Part shown: in pieces, positions 1-6,381 of the stretch
How the letters are laid out: each line of letters opens with the position of its first letter
Position numbering within the stretch: position 1 is the first letter of the stretch
NCBI GenBank assembly: GCA_937967535.1
Contig: CALCMV010000162.1
Location: 1 to 21,369 of the forward strand
From: an uncultured Saprospiraceae bacterium
Lineage (GTDB): Bacteria > Bacteroidota > Bacteroidia > Chitinophagales > Saprospiraceae
DNA length: 21,369 nt
Direction: 5' to 3'
Notes under the pieces: generated by a model
What the model saw: only the letters and a program-made list of their open reading frames with translations
Databases searched by the model: none
What the model was told of the DNA's origin: nothing
Program-made: the position numbers and the translations under genes

Positions 1-180
1 TGGCAAAATTAAAGATGTGCAGTAAGTGGTTGGACTGAACTAAGCGACACTTTCAGTTTTCATAATTCATTGAAAATGAATTATTTATTTAAACTTAAAC
101 TTTCCCGACAACTGTACGGGATAAACTTGTACTTCCACTTAGTATGTGTTTTGGCTTTTCATATCATATTTTGCACACTC
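1..180. repeat. Dispersed intergenic repeat, copy A (cut by the window edge)
   Basis: Positions 1-24 (starting TGGCAAAATTAAAGATGTGC) and 142-165 (GTATGTGTTTTGGCTTTTCA) match, in the same order and orientation, the right half of another repeat at 14443-14490. The two matching parts are adjacent in the other copy but separated here by about 117 bp. The repeat lies just downstream of the minus-strand symporter gene. Its left part, including the CACAAAG-rich inverted arm seen in the other copy, is presumably outside the window. It has no coding capacity that I can support. Confidence 0.7.
25..141. repeat. About 117-bp insertion inside dispersed repeat copy A
   Basis: Removing 25-141 restores the sequence of the other repeat copy exactly across the junction (GCAGTA joined to GTATGTG). 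The insert has 7-nt inverted ends (TAAGTGG at 23-29, CCACTTA at 135-141) and GTA on both sides. It holds two small hairpins: AATTCATT/AATGAATT around 64-82, and CCCG/CGGG around 105-121. It also carries two CTT-centred hexamers (92-103). This looks like a tiny non-autonomous element, although the inverted ends are short. The reverse reading, that the other copy lost the segment, is also possible. Confidence 0.5.
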
Positions 181-186
181 AAATCA

Positions 187-1767
187 TCAACTCGCCATTT
201 GATACAAAATAGCCAAGACAAGGTGAATGGCTAACATTGAAAATAATAACATCAAGCCATATCGTGTTACACGCGGGTCGGCAGATTTGACAAATTCTTT
301 GATGGGAAGTAAGCCGTTTTTCAAAATTGTAGGGACACTCACGATTAGTAAAGAGCTTGCAATCACCACCAAAGCACGTACTAAATAGGGCAATTCAGGG
401 ATAAAAAATTTCAAAGCAATATTAAATGGAAGCGTAAGAAGAACTGCTGCAAGTGCCAACTTTTTATTCGGCATTAGCAAGAATGCTGCGGTACAAACTG
501 CCACAACAAATCCGCAGTTAAAATAATATCGAAACTGATTGAGTTGGTGAGTAAAAGCACTTTCTTGGTCTGAAAACTTTATGTAGGTCAAGAAAAATGC
601 CATAGCAATACCAATGAAAAGAGTGACAATAATCGTCATTCTTCCGGTACCAACAATTTGCTGCTCTGTTGCATTTTTATTAATATATTCTTTGTAAATG
701 TCAATTGAAAACAAAGTTGCCAGTGAGTTGAATAATGAATCAATCGTACTCATCAGAGACGCAAAAACAGCGCACAAAATCACACCACGCAAGCCCGGAC
801 TCAGAAAATTAGCAAGAATATAGGTGAAGGCTTGGTCGGGTTCGGCAGCGAGGGCTTCTTTGCCCACGATACCCGCGAGCGCGATACCCGGCACTATGAC
901 AATCAAAGCCACATAATACTTCATAATCCCGCCAGCCATCAAACCAACTTGCGCGTGGCGAAGACTCTTGGCAGCAAGTGAGCGTTGCACCACACTTTGA
1001 TTGGCACACCAATAATTGATATTCAGGAAAAACAAACCAAGCGTAACACCCAACCAACCCAGATTTGGGTCGTCGGCGGGTAGGTGCATGTTCATCAGTT
1101 CAGGTGTTTTTTCGTAGAGTTGACTCCAGCCGCCCAGTTTTTGGAGTGATACCCAAAGGATAATCGTTCCGCCAATCAGCAAAATTGAAAACTGTATAAT
1201 ATCCGTCCGCACCACCGCCTGCAAGCCGCCGAAATAAGTATAAATCGCCGAAAATACGCCCAAAAATACAATCAAAAAACCCAAGCGTATCATCCGATTA
1301 TCGCTAATAAAGGATAGAAATTCGCTGAATGCCAGTTCGCCTACATAAGCCCCCCAAAACATTGCCACGCCCAAACCAAGCGTCGAAAATAATATCAAAT
1401 TGCCGATAGAATATGCCAATCCAACGCCCTCACCGAGCCTCTTTTTAAGAAATTGTGTAATGGTTATTATCCTGTCTTTCAGGTACAAAGGCACAAAAAT
1501 AAAAGCCGCCATTAGCAAACCCTGAATCGCGTTGATTTCAAAATTTGCCTGAGCAATACCATACAAATACGCCGAACCCATCATGCCCAAAAACTGATAA
1601 CCATGAATATTGGTAGCAATCGTCGAAATCGCAATCGAGTACCAATTCAAATTCCGATTGCTCAAAAAATACTCCTCGCTCGTCATATCCTTACTGCGTT
1701 TGCCCGACATGGCAATCAGCATAACCACTGCAAAATAAACGACTACAATAATAAAATCAACCAACAT
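187..1767 (-). CDS. Sodium/solute symporter, SSS (SLC5/SGLT-like) family
   Basis: A 526-residue integral inner-membrane protein that should import a small solute, probably a sugar or related compound, together with Na+. The N-terminus goes straight into a first membrane helix (from residue 3), followed by the family signature around residues 33-70 (YFLSNRNLNWYSIAISTIAT) and a G-rich segment. The conserved stretch GGLQAVVRTDIIQF and the motif YWCANQSVVQRSLAAKSL are typical of the SGLT branch. Hydrophobic segments are consistent with 13-14 helices, and the length is normal for the family. No substrate-specific neighbour (catabolic enzyme or regulator) is adjacent, so the substrate cannot be given. 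The gene stands alone, read leftward, with a -7-like element 19 bp upstream of its start and a repeat directly after its stop. Family is sure; substrate unknown. Confidence 0.93.
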   Translation of the reverse strand: MLVDFIIVVVYFAVVMLIAMSGKRSKDMTSEEYFLSNRNLNWYSIAISTIATNIHGYQFLGMMGSAYLYGIAQANFEINAIQGLLMAAFIFVPLYLKDRIITITQFLKKRLGEGVGLAYSIGNLILFSTLGLGVAMFWGAYVGELAFSEFLSFISDNRMIRLGFLIVFLGVFSAIYTYFGGLQAVVRTDIIQFSILLIGGTIILWVSLQKLGGWSQLYEKTPELMNMHLPADDPNLGWLGVTLGLFFLNINYWCANQSVVQRSLAAKSLRHAQVGLMAGGIMKYYVALIVIVPGIALAGIVGKEALAAEPDQAFTYILANFLSPGLRGVILCAVFASLMSTIDSLFNSLATLFSIDIYKEYINKNATEQQIVGTGRMTIIVTLFIGIAMAFFLTYIKFSDQESAFTHQLNQFRYYFNCGFVVAVCTAAFLLMPNKKLALAAVLLTLPFNIALKFFIPELPYLVRALVVIASSLLIVSVPTILKNGLLPIKEFVKSADPRVTRYGLMLLFSMLAIHLVLAILYQMAS

Positions 1768-1785
1768 AGATAATGCTTAAATGCT

Positions 1786-1793
1786 CAAATGTA
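1786..1793 (-). promoter_or_regulatory. Candidate -7 element for the symporter gene
   Basis: On the minus strand this reads TACATTTG, a full match to the Bacteroidota -7 consensus TAnnTTTG, and would give a leader of roughly a dozen bases before the start at 1767. I see no TTTG at the expected -33 distance. The element overlaps the outer end of the inverted repeat 1789-1914, so repeat and promoter share sequence. Confidence 0.35.
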
Positions 1794-1914
1794 ATGAATG
1801 AATGAATTTTGAATGAATGAATTTTGAATTTTACTTTGTTTTTTCTTGATAATTAAAAATTAACAAATTAAATGTTTTTTTATTCAAAATTCATTCAAAA
1901 TTCATTCATTACAT
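1789..1914. repeat. Long inverted repeat with tandemly repeated arms
   Basis: The left arm (1789-1829) is built from two copies of GAATGAATGAATTTT plus a partial third. The right arm (1882-1914) is the reverse complement, built from GAATGAATTTT units. Apart from one 4-base word (ATGA) missing per unit on the right, the arms match along their length, leaving a 52-base AT-rich loop. It lies immediately upstream of the symporter start. It could form a long imperfect stem; neither arm has a coding frame worth calling. Confidence 0.8.
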
Positions 1915-1972
1915 CATTAACAAGGCGGTGAAAATAGAGAATTATTTGGAAAAACAGGAGTGTCTTGGGACT

Positions 1973-2119
1973 TAGTTCAAATAAAAAGAGTGTACAGCAT
2001 CACAATTCCAAAAAGAAACCTGTGAGTTTGTACACCCCTATTAAAGCGAAAATTTTTCGAGGGATTTTTTTGACAAGTTTAAATTCACTACAAAAGTAGT
2101 TGATACTTTTTTTGAACTA
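1973..2119. repeat. Weaker inverted repeat in gene-free DNA
   Basis: TAGTTCAAATAAAAAG (1973-1988) is mirrored by CTTTTTTTGAACTA (2106-2119), nine clean base pairs followed by a small indel. Inside are GTGTACA/TGTACAC (near 1990 and 2030) and a short hairpin AAAAGTA/TACTTTT ending in a T run near 2107. I see no gene in this interval and no convincing flanking duplication. Confidence 0.4.
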
Positions 2120-2132
2120 CATTTTATATATT

Positions 2133-2331
2133 GGACTTTGGACATTCGGGAATTCGGAAACCAAGGAATTAGGTAATCCCGATAACTATCGGGACATTAT
2201 CAACAATTTGCATTGATTTGTATTTTACCTTAAAACTTTTTTATTCAAATATTTATTTTACTGATAAACAGAAAATTATGTCTTCGTTAGCCTAATTACC
2301 TAATTCCCCGGTTACCTAATTTCCAAAGTCC
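2133..2331. repeat. Nested inverted-repeat element of about 199 bp
   Basis: Outer arms GGACTTTGG (2133-2141) and CCAAAGTCC (2323-2331) are followed inward by a second pair, GGAATTAGGTAAT (2165-2177) and ATTACCTAATTCC (2295-2307). An off-centre small palindrome CCCGATA-AC-TATCGGG lies at 2178-2193, next to the left arm. TTTATA occurs near both outer ends (2123-2128 and 2334-2339) but not flush with the arms. The architecture (paired arms plus a small off-centre hairpin) resembles a MITE or REP-type element. The interval 2332-2499 up to the next gene holds nothing else I can name. Confidence 0.6.
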
Positions 2332-2499
2332 GGTTTATAGCTCAATAAAATTATAAAACAAAAACCCTGCACCAATCAGATAATTTTCCTATTATTAATC
2401 CGAAAATACAATTCAACTAAAAGGAATTACTTAGTTTTACCTATTATACGTACAAATGCTTATTTTGTTTTATCACATATGATTTTTGTGCTTTAAAGC

Positions 2500-3315
2500 A
2501 TGTTTAAATCAAAAATTAAAATTATGTCCAATCATAGCAAAAGACTCACATTTGCCATTGTGAATTTGGTGGCTTACATTGCTACAATAGTTGTCAATTT
2601 CTTAGCAGTATCTATACCGCTAAATGGGAAAACACCACAACAACTCTCTGCACAATATCCGAACCTCTTTGTACCTGCACCTTTGACCTTTTCCATTTGG
2701 AGTCTCATTTATCTATTATTGGGAATATTTTTGGTGTATAGCTTCATATTTGTATCGCGCAACCGCAACCTGACCGACGATTCATTTTTGGACAAAATCG
2801 GCTATTGGTTCTTGATATCCGGACTTGCAAATATGGCTTGGATAGTAGCTTGGCACTTCGAAATAGTACCGCTTTCCATGCTACTCATGTTGCTCATACT
2901 TGGCTCATTAATAGCCATTTACCAAGGACTACGCATCGGTATATCCACCGTACCGAATATCGAGAAATACTTAGTACACCTGCCCTTCAGTATATATCTT
3001 GGCTGGATTACCGTAGCCACCATCGCCAACGTCACCGCCATGTTGGTCAACTTTGGAGTAGGCGGTTTAGGCTTGGGCGAAGCAATATGGGCAGTCATAG
3101 TCATCCTTGTAGCTATTGGTATTACGATGACAATGATTTTCAACCGACGCGATATATTTTATGCTTTGGTCGTAGCTTGGGCTTTATTCGGTATCTATCT
3201 CGAAAGAAATGCGGCGGCAGATGTTGTTCAAAGTGTTATCTTGGCAGCCCTCATTGGAATGGGCTTGATATTAGTAGCCTCTGCAATACAAGTTTTCAGA
3301 AGAAGAGTTTATTAG
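2500..3315 (+). CDS. TspO/MBR-like (tryptophan-rich sensory protein-like) membrane protein
   Basis: A polytopic membrane protein of 271 residues with about seven hydrophobic segments. The PAPLTFSIWSLIYLLLGIF stretch (about residues 66-84) and the later GLANMAWIVAWHF segment resemble the Trp-containing helices of TspO/MBR-related proteins. Those family members bind porphyrins or other hydrophobic ligands, but I infer no ligand here. The protein is longer than classical TspO (about 160 residues) and has fewer tryptophans, so it belongs to the extended branch often annotated as tryptophan-rich sensory protein. A second in-frame ATG at 2524 (residue 9, before SNHSKRLTF) is an equally good start, because the first eight residues are only a Lys-rich lead. 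It is a single gene with the tRNA-Arg unit downstream. Confidence 0.6.
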   Translation: MFKSKIKIMSNHSKRLTFAIVNLVAYIATIVVNFLAVSIPLNGKTPQQLSAQYPNLFVPAPLTFSIWSLIYLLLGIFLVYSFIFVSRNRNLTDDSFLDKIGYWFLISGLANMAWIVAWHFEIVPLSMLLMLLILGSLIAIYQGLRIGISTVPNIEKYLVHLPFSIYLGWITVATIANVTAMLVNFGVGGLGLGEAIWAVIVILVAIGITMTMIFNRRDIFYALVVAWALFGIYLERNAAADVVQSVILAALIGMGLILVASAIQVFRRRVY

Positions 3316-3376
3316 AAAACTCCGCTTTAGGACTTAGAGATTGGAATTACTTTCGGGAACTAATCTGTATCTCAAC

Positions 3377-3407
3377 TTGTTATTCCAAAAAACAAAACGT
3401 AATTTTG
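3377..3407 (+). promoter_or_regulatory. Bacteroidota-type promoter of the tRNA-Arg gene
   Basis: TTG (3377-3379), a 20-base spacer, then TAATTTTG (3400-3407), which fully matches TAnnTTTG. Transcription would begin near 3413, about 35 bases before the tRNA. Position and spacing make it one of the best promoters in the window. Confidence 0.55.
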
Positions 3408-3447
3408 CAATATATTCTCTAAAAAGCATGCCCTGTCACAACAAAAT

Positions 3448-3520
3448 GGTCCCGTAGCTTAACGGATAGAGCATCGGATTTCGGCTCCGAAGGTTATAGG
3501 TTCGAATCCTATCGGGATCA
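3448..3520 (+). tRNA. tRNA-Arg (anticodon UCG)
   Basis: A complete 73-base cloverleaf. The acceptor stem is GGTCCCG with CGGGATC (one G-U pair), the D arm runs GCTTAACGGATAGAGC, and the anticodon stem TCGGA/TCCGA encloses loop TTTCGGC, giving anticodon TCG (reads CGA). The variable loop is five bases, and the T arm ATAGG-TTCGAAT-CCTAT is perfect. The discriminator base is A and the CCA end is not encoded. It is a lone tRNA followed at once by a perfect hairpin. Confidence 0.97.
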
Positions 3521-3523
3521 CTA

Positions 3524-3556
3524 AAACGCCTTGTAAGTCAAACTTACAAGGCGTTT
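3524..3556 (+). terminator. Perfect 15-bp hairpin after tRNA-Arg
   Basis: AAACGCCTTGTAAGT (3524-3538) pairs without mismatch with ACTTACAAGGCGTTT (3542-3556) around a CAA loop, only three bases after the tRNA 3' end. The stem ends in TTT, but no longer T run follows (CTTGTG). It should act as terminator and tRNA 3'-end boundary, with the weak T tract as the only reservation. Confidence 0.75.
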
Positions 3557-3565
3557 CTTGTGATA

Positions 3566-3840
3566 GTAAATTCCCAAATTAACGTGAAGCAAGACGTATT
3601 TTTTTTGTTTCGGTAAATTCCAAATTAACGTGAAGCAAGACGTATTTTTTTATTTCGGTAAATTCTCAATTAACGTGAAGCAAGACGTATTTTTTTATTT
3701 CGGTAAAATTCCCAAATTAATGTGAAGCAAGACGTATTTTTTTTTGTTTCGGTAAATTCCAAATTAACGTGAAGCAAGACGTATTTTTTTATTTCGGTAA
3801 ATTCTCAATTAACGTGAAGCAATCTACATTTTTTTATTTT
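3566..3840. repeat. Tandem array of six 45-49 nt units in an ABC-ABC order
   Basis: Units start with GTAAATT, contain AACGTGAAGCAAGACGTA, then a run of 7-9 T, and end in TTTCG. They begin at 3566, 3613, 3658, 3703, 3752 and 3797. Units 2 and 5 are identical over all 45 bases. Units 3 and 6 share the TTCTCAATTAACGTG variant and are identical for their first 26 bases. Units 1 and 4 share the longer CCCAAATT start and the TTTGTTTCG end. So a three-unit block of about 137 bp was duplicated as a whole. The last unit decays after GAAGCAA. No unique spacers, so not CRISPR; no open frame. Confidence 0.9.
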
Positions 3841-3855
3841 TTGTAAAAATTATCA

Positions 3856-4019
3856 GGTTCTTTGACAATTTTTGCAAAAAAAGAAAATTAGTTTTTAATT
3901 TAAAAAAAATAATAAAGTTTAAATGCTTGAATGTCAATGCAAAACCTATAAGGTTTCCAAAAACCTTATAGGTTTGGGGGCAGGGCAGGAATCCTTTTTG
4001 CAAAAATTGTCAAAGAACC
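3856..4019. mobile_element. MITE-like element: 25-bp perfect terminal inverted repeats, 8-bp flanking duplication
   Basis: The 164-bp element begins GGTTCTTTGACAATTTTTGC and ends with the exact reverse complement; the perfect arms are 3856-3880 and 3995-4019. Flush against both ends is the 8-bp direct repeat AATTATCA (3848-3855 and 4020-4027), as expected of a target-site duplication. Inside is a second perfect 15-bp inverted repeat (3942-3956 and 3961-3975, core CCTATAAGG, loop CCAA) followed by a G-rich tract. It encodes no protein and must depend on a transposase elsewhere. GG ends, a TTCTTT motif and 8-bp duplications recall ISL3- or IS1595-type ends, but that family link is a guess. Confidence 0.85.
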
Positions 4020-4258
4020 AATTATCAAAGCACCAACGCTCTTAACAATTCATTAACACATCCTCTGATTAAAAGCAAATTTCAACCTATATATCAGTTA
4101 CAATCATCTGATTTACATTTAGATACAACAAAATACATTTTCGATAATTTTCAAATCCCCAAGACCTTAATCCAAATAAAACTTACCGGAATCTGCGAAC
4201 AATTCAACCTGTTTTTCTGTTTTTTGTTAGTTTTACCACCAATTTAAACGAAAACAAG

Positions 4259-4316
4259 CGTCAGCACGTCAATACACAAACACATCAGTACATTAGACAC
4301 GTCAGCACGTCAGCAC
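4259..4316. repeat. Octamer array (CGTCAGCA family) just upstream of psd
   Basis: Seven roughly phased words of CGTCAGCA type (CGTCAGCA, CGTCAATA, CACAAACA, CATCAGTA, CATTAGACA, CGTCAGCA, CGTCAGCA) fill the last 60 bases before the psd start at 4327. One unit has nine bases. The same word in reverse orientation, GACGTGTT, occurs inside the larger octamer array at 16855-17003. The preceding stretch 4028-4258 holds no gene or structure that I can support. Confidence 0.6.
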
Positions 4317-4326
4317 AAATTAAAAT

Positions 4327-4986
4327 ATGTGGAAAATACACAGCGAAGGCATATTCATTGTTAGCATTACCTTACTAATAGTATTAGCGGTCAATGGAAT
4401 AGTACACTATTACAGTCCGAATAATATAGATATTCAATGGATAGTAGGAGTGCTATCGGGCATCCTCTTTCTCACTGTACTACAATTCTTCCGCAACCCG
4501 CGCCGCGAAATCCAAATCTCTGACGACAACATCGTATATGCACCTGCCGACGGGAAAGTCGTCGTTATCGAAGAAGCCCACGAATCCGAATATTTCCACG
4601 ACAAACGCCTTCAAATATCCATCTTCATGTCGCCCACCAATGTCCATGTCAATCGCAATCCTATCGGCGGCATCGTCAACTACTTCAAATACCATCCCGG
4701 CAAATACCTCGTTGCATGGCATCCCAAATCCTCCACCGAAAACGAGCGCACCACCACTGTCATTGCCAACGACGATGTAGAAGTCATGCTTCGCCAAATT
4801 GCCGGAGCTATGGCAAAACGCATCGTCAACTACGTCGAAGAAGGGCAAAAAGTCGTACAGGGAGCAGACATGGGCTTCATCAAATTTGGTTCGCGTGTTG
4901 ATTTATTCCTACCCCTTGATGCCAAAGTCAAAGTTGATATGAACCAAAAAGTCAAAGGCAACCGTACAATCATAGCAAGACTGTAA
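4327..4986 (+). CDS. psd: Phosphatidylserine decarboxylase proenzyme (short, PSD-A-like form)
   Basis: Decarboxylates phosphatidylserine to phosphatidylethanolamine at the inner membrane. The 219-residue protein has two N-terminal membrane helices (about residues 9-27 and 36-54), then the soluble domain starting FFRNPRRE and APADGKVV. It ends with the self-cleavage site, here F-G-S-R with Gly188-Ser189; cleavage there makes the pyruvoyl cofactor at the N-terminus of the small alpha chain of about 31 residues. MSPTNVHVNRNPIGG contains the conserved His region. Length fits the short family that uses GS rather than LGST. The usual partner gene for phosphatidylserine synthase is not next to it. 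The start follows an octamer array rather than a Shine-Dalgarno site. Assignment is firm; archaetidylserine decarboxylase-like naming would mean the same enzyme class. Confidence 0.94.
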   Translation: MWKIHSEGIFIVSITLLIVLAVNGIVHYYSPNNIDIQWIVGVLSGILFLTVLQFFRNPRREIQISDDNIVYAPADGKVVVIEEAHESEYFHDKRLQISIFMSPTNVHVNRNPIGGIVNYFKYHPGKYLVAWHPKSSTENERTTTVIANDDVEVMLRQIAGAMAKRIVNYVEEGQKVVQGADMGFIKFGSRVDLFLPLDAKVKVDMNQKVKGNRTIIARL

Positions 4987-5056
4987 ATTAAGGAACACAA
5001 AACAAATATTTTATTGAAATTTGAGAACTTATTATTTGCTCGTTACTTAGTAATTT

Positions 5057-5086
5057 TTTGAAACCAATATGTTGTCGATAAATTTG
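5057..5086 (+). promoter_or_regulatory. Orphan Bacteroidota-type promoter
   Basis: TTTG (5057-5060), an 18-base spacer and TAAATTTG (5079-5086), a full -7 match. No gene starts for 350 bases, so it would drive either a very long leader of the gene at 5441 or an unannotated small RNA. The DNA behind it carries a small palindrome CCTCCGAAGGAGG (5101-5113) and a hexamer array. Spacing is slightly short of the usual 19-21. Confidence 0.35.
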
Positions 5087-5143
5087 CGATATTGCTTATC
5101 CCTCCGAAGGAGGCTTAAGTTTGTCCCATATAGCCACCGGAAG

Positions 5144-5173
5144 AACTTGTTCTTAAACTTAAACTTAAACTTT
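5144..5173. repeat. Hexamer array, nnCTTn words in phase
   Basis: AACTTG-TTCTTA-AACTTA-AACTTA-AACTTT, five words in exact 6-base phase. Related words occur at 92-103, at 5404-5421 before the Cys-rich gene, and (minus strand) at 15293-15316 before the dismutase gene. The rest of the gap 4987-5440 is AT-rich, and beyond the two promoter candidates I see nothing else in it. Confidence 0.55.
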
Positions 5174-5375
5174 ATTTAGTACCTCGAAGTCAACTTTAGT
5201 AATAGTCACGACATTTATACAATTAAACAATGTTAAAAAAATGATGTTAATTTGTTTGTACCAAACGATTTAACTATTTTTGAATCTCAATTAATCGGTA
5301 TTATTTCACAAAAAATCCCCAATTCAACAAAAAATCACTAGATTATTAATTTTTCAATAAGAATAAAGGACACGG

Positions 5376-5409
5376 TTTGGATATAATTTATCACGTCAAA
5401 CTAAACTTG
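5376..5409 (+). promoter_or_regulatory. Promoter of the Cys-rich secreted protein gene
   Basis: TTTG (5376-5379), a 22-base spacer and TAAACTTG (5402-5409), one base from TAnnTTTG. Transcription would start near 5416, leaving a leader of about 25 bases. The -7 element overlaps the first word of a CTT hexamer run (5404-5421). Confidence 0.5.
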
Positions 5410-5440
5410 TCCTTAGACTTAGACAATTTTAAATTTAATT

Positions 5441-6118
5441 ATGAAAAAAATTCTTTTATTGTTAGCAGTATTCGCATTTGTAGGAACTACTGCTCAAGCA
5501 CAATGCACTAAATCTGCTGCTCACACATCAAAGAAATCATGTGCCAAATCATCTGCTGTAAAAGTAGCTGACGCTGAAAAGAAAACTTGCACCAAAGTAG
5601 CTGATGCTGCTATGATGGGAGACCTTAACATCGTCAAGAAAGTAAATGACACCACAGGTGAAGTATCTTACGCACGCAAGCACACTTGCTCGGCTTCCGG
5701 CAAAGTATCTTACGCAGACGTAAAATACTGCGAAAAGTCAAACGCATTCGTCAACGTAGCACCTGATGCAGCCACTGCCGTTACCGTAGATAATGCAGAG
5801 AAAAAAGTATGCAGCAAAGTCATGGCAACAGCTCTCGCTGCCAATCCTGACATAGAGAAGCGTACCTGTGCAGCTTCTGGCAAAGTATCTTTTACACGCA
5901 AGCAGACTTGTGCGACTTCCGGCAAAGTATCTTACGAAAACGTAAAATACTGCGAAAAGTCAAACGCATTCGTCAACGCATCACCAGAGAAGAAATCTTG
6001 CTCTGCAAGTGCAAAGAAAGCTTGTACAAAAGACAAAGCAGCTTGCACTAAAAAAGCAGCAGCAACTGAAGCACAGCCATTAGAAGGCGTAAAAGTTATC
6101 AAAACTTCCAATCAGTAA
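5441..6118 (+). CDS. Small secreted Cys/Lys-rich protein with internal duplication
   Basis: I do not recognise an experimentally named family. The 225-residue product has a clear signal peptide (MKKILLLLAVFAFVGTTAQA, cleavage after residue 20). The mature part has twelve cysteines (22, 34, 50, 83, 97, 124, 143, 157, 171, 187, 195, 202) and many lysines. Two 63-residue repeats (46-108 and 120-182) align without gaps at an offset of 74 residues. Both end in VKYCEKSNAFVN, and a shorter TC-x-x-SGKVS-Y/F word occurs three times (from 82, 142, 156). The DNA of the repeat ends is almost identical (about 5699-5755 and 5921-5977), so the duplication is recent or kept uniform. There is no T9SS tail, so it is probably periplasmic. 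Metal or redox binding is a reasonable guess from spaced Cys, not shown. It is monocistronic, with a promoter and a strong terminator of its own. Confidence 0.85.
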   Translation: MKKILLLLAVFAFVGTTAQAQCTKSAAHTSKKSCAKSSAVKVADAEKKTCTKVADAAMMGDLNIVKKVNDTTGEVSYARKHTCSASGKVSYADVKYCEKSNAFVNVAPDAATAVTVDNAEKKVCSKVMATALAANPDIEKRTCAASGKVSFTRKQTCATSGKVSYENVKYCEKSNAFVNASPEKKSCSASAKKACTKDKAACTKKAAATEAQPLEGVKVIKTSNQ

Positions 6119-6156
6119 GATTTTGATAACACCTATTATATAGGAACAAAAATAAT

Positions 6157-6192
6157 AGCCGATGCGAGTTTACCCTCGCATCGGCTTTTTTA
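6157..6192 (+). terminator. Rho-independent terminator of the Cys-rich gene
   Basis: AGCCGATGCGAG (6157-6168) pairs perfectly with CTCGCATCGGCT (6175-6186) around TTTACC, followed by six T. It lies 39 bases after the stop codon. Confidence 0.93.
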
Positions 6193-6381
6193 TTTCCCCC
6201 CTCCTTTCCAAAACAACCACCATCCCAACACAATTTTTTTACTTTCTATAAGATTGGACTTTGGACATCAGTAATATAGATTGGTACGTATTTTGCCTTA
6301 CTACTTATACAAATAGAAAATGGAAAAGCTGTACAAAAAACAGCTATTTCAAAATAGTATCAAACACACCCGTTTATGTTT

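Noticed and set aside
2805..3422. 205-codon frame overlapping the TspO-like gene
   Set aside because: Out of frame with a clear hydrophobic membrane protein; composition (many His, Arg, Ser) is typical of an alternate-frame reading.
3566..3840. Possible CRISPR array (regular repeats after a tRNA)
   Set aside because: Units are contiguous, 45-49 nt, with no unique spacers between conserved repeats and no cas genes in the window.
3856..4019. A simple terminator or attenuator instead of a mobile element
   Set aside because: The arms are 114 bases apart, perfectly matched to the last base, and flush with an 8-bp direct repeat, which a terminator would not explain.
5101..5113. CCTCCGAAGGAGG as a Shine-Dalgarno site
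   Set aside because: No start codon at a suitable distance; it is a small palindrome in non-coding DNA, and other genes here lack such sites.
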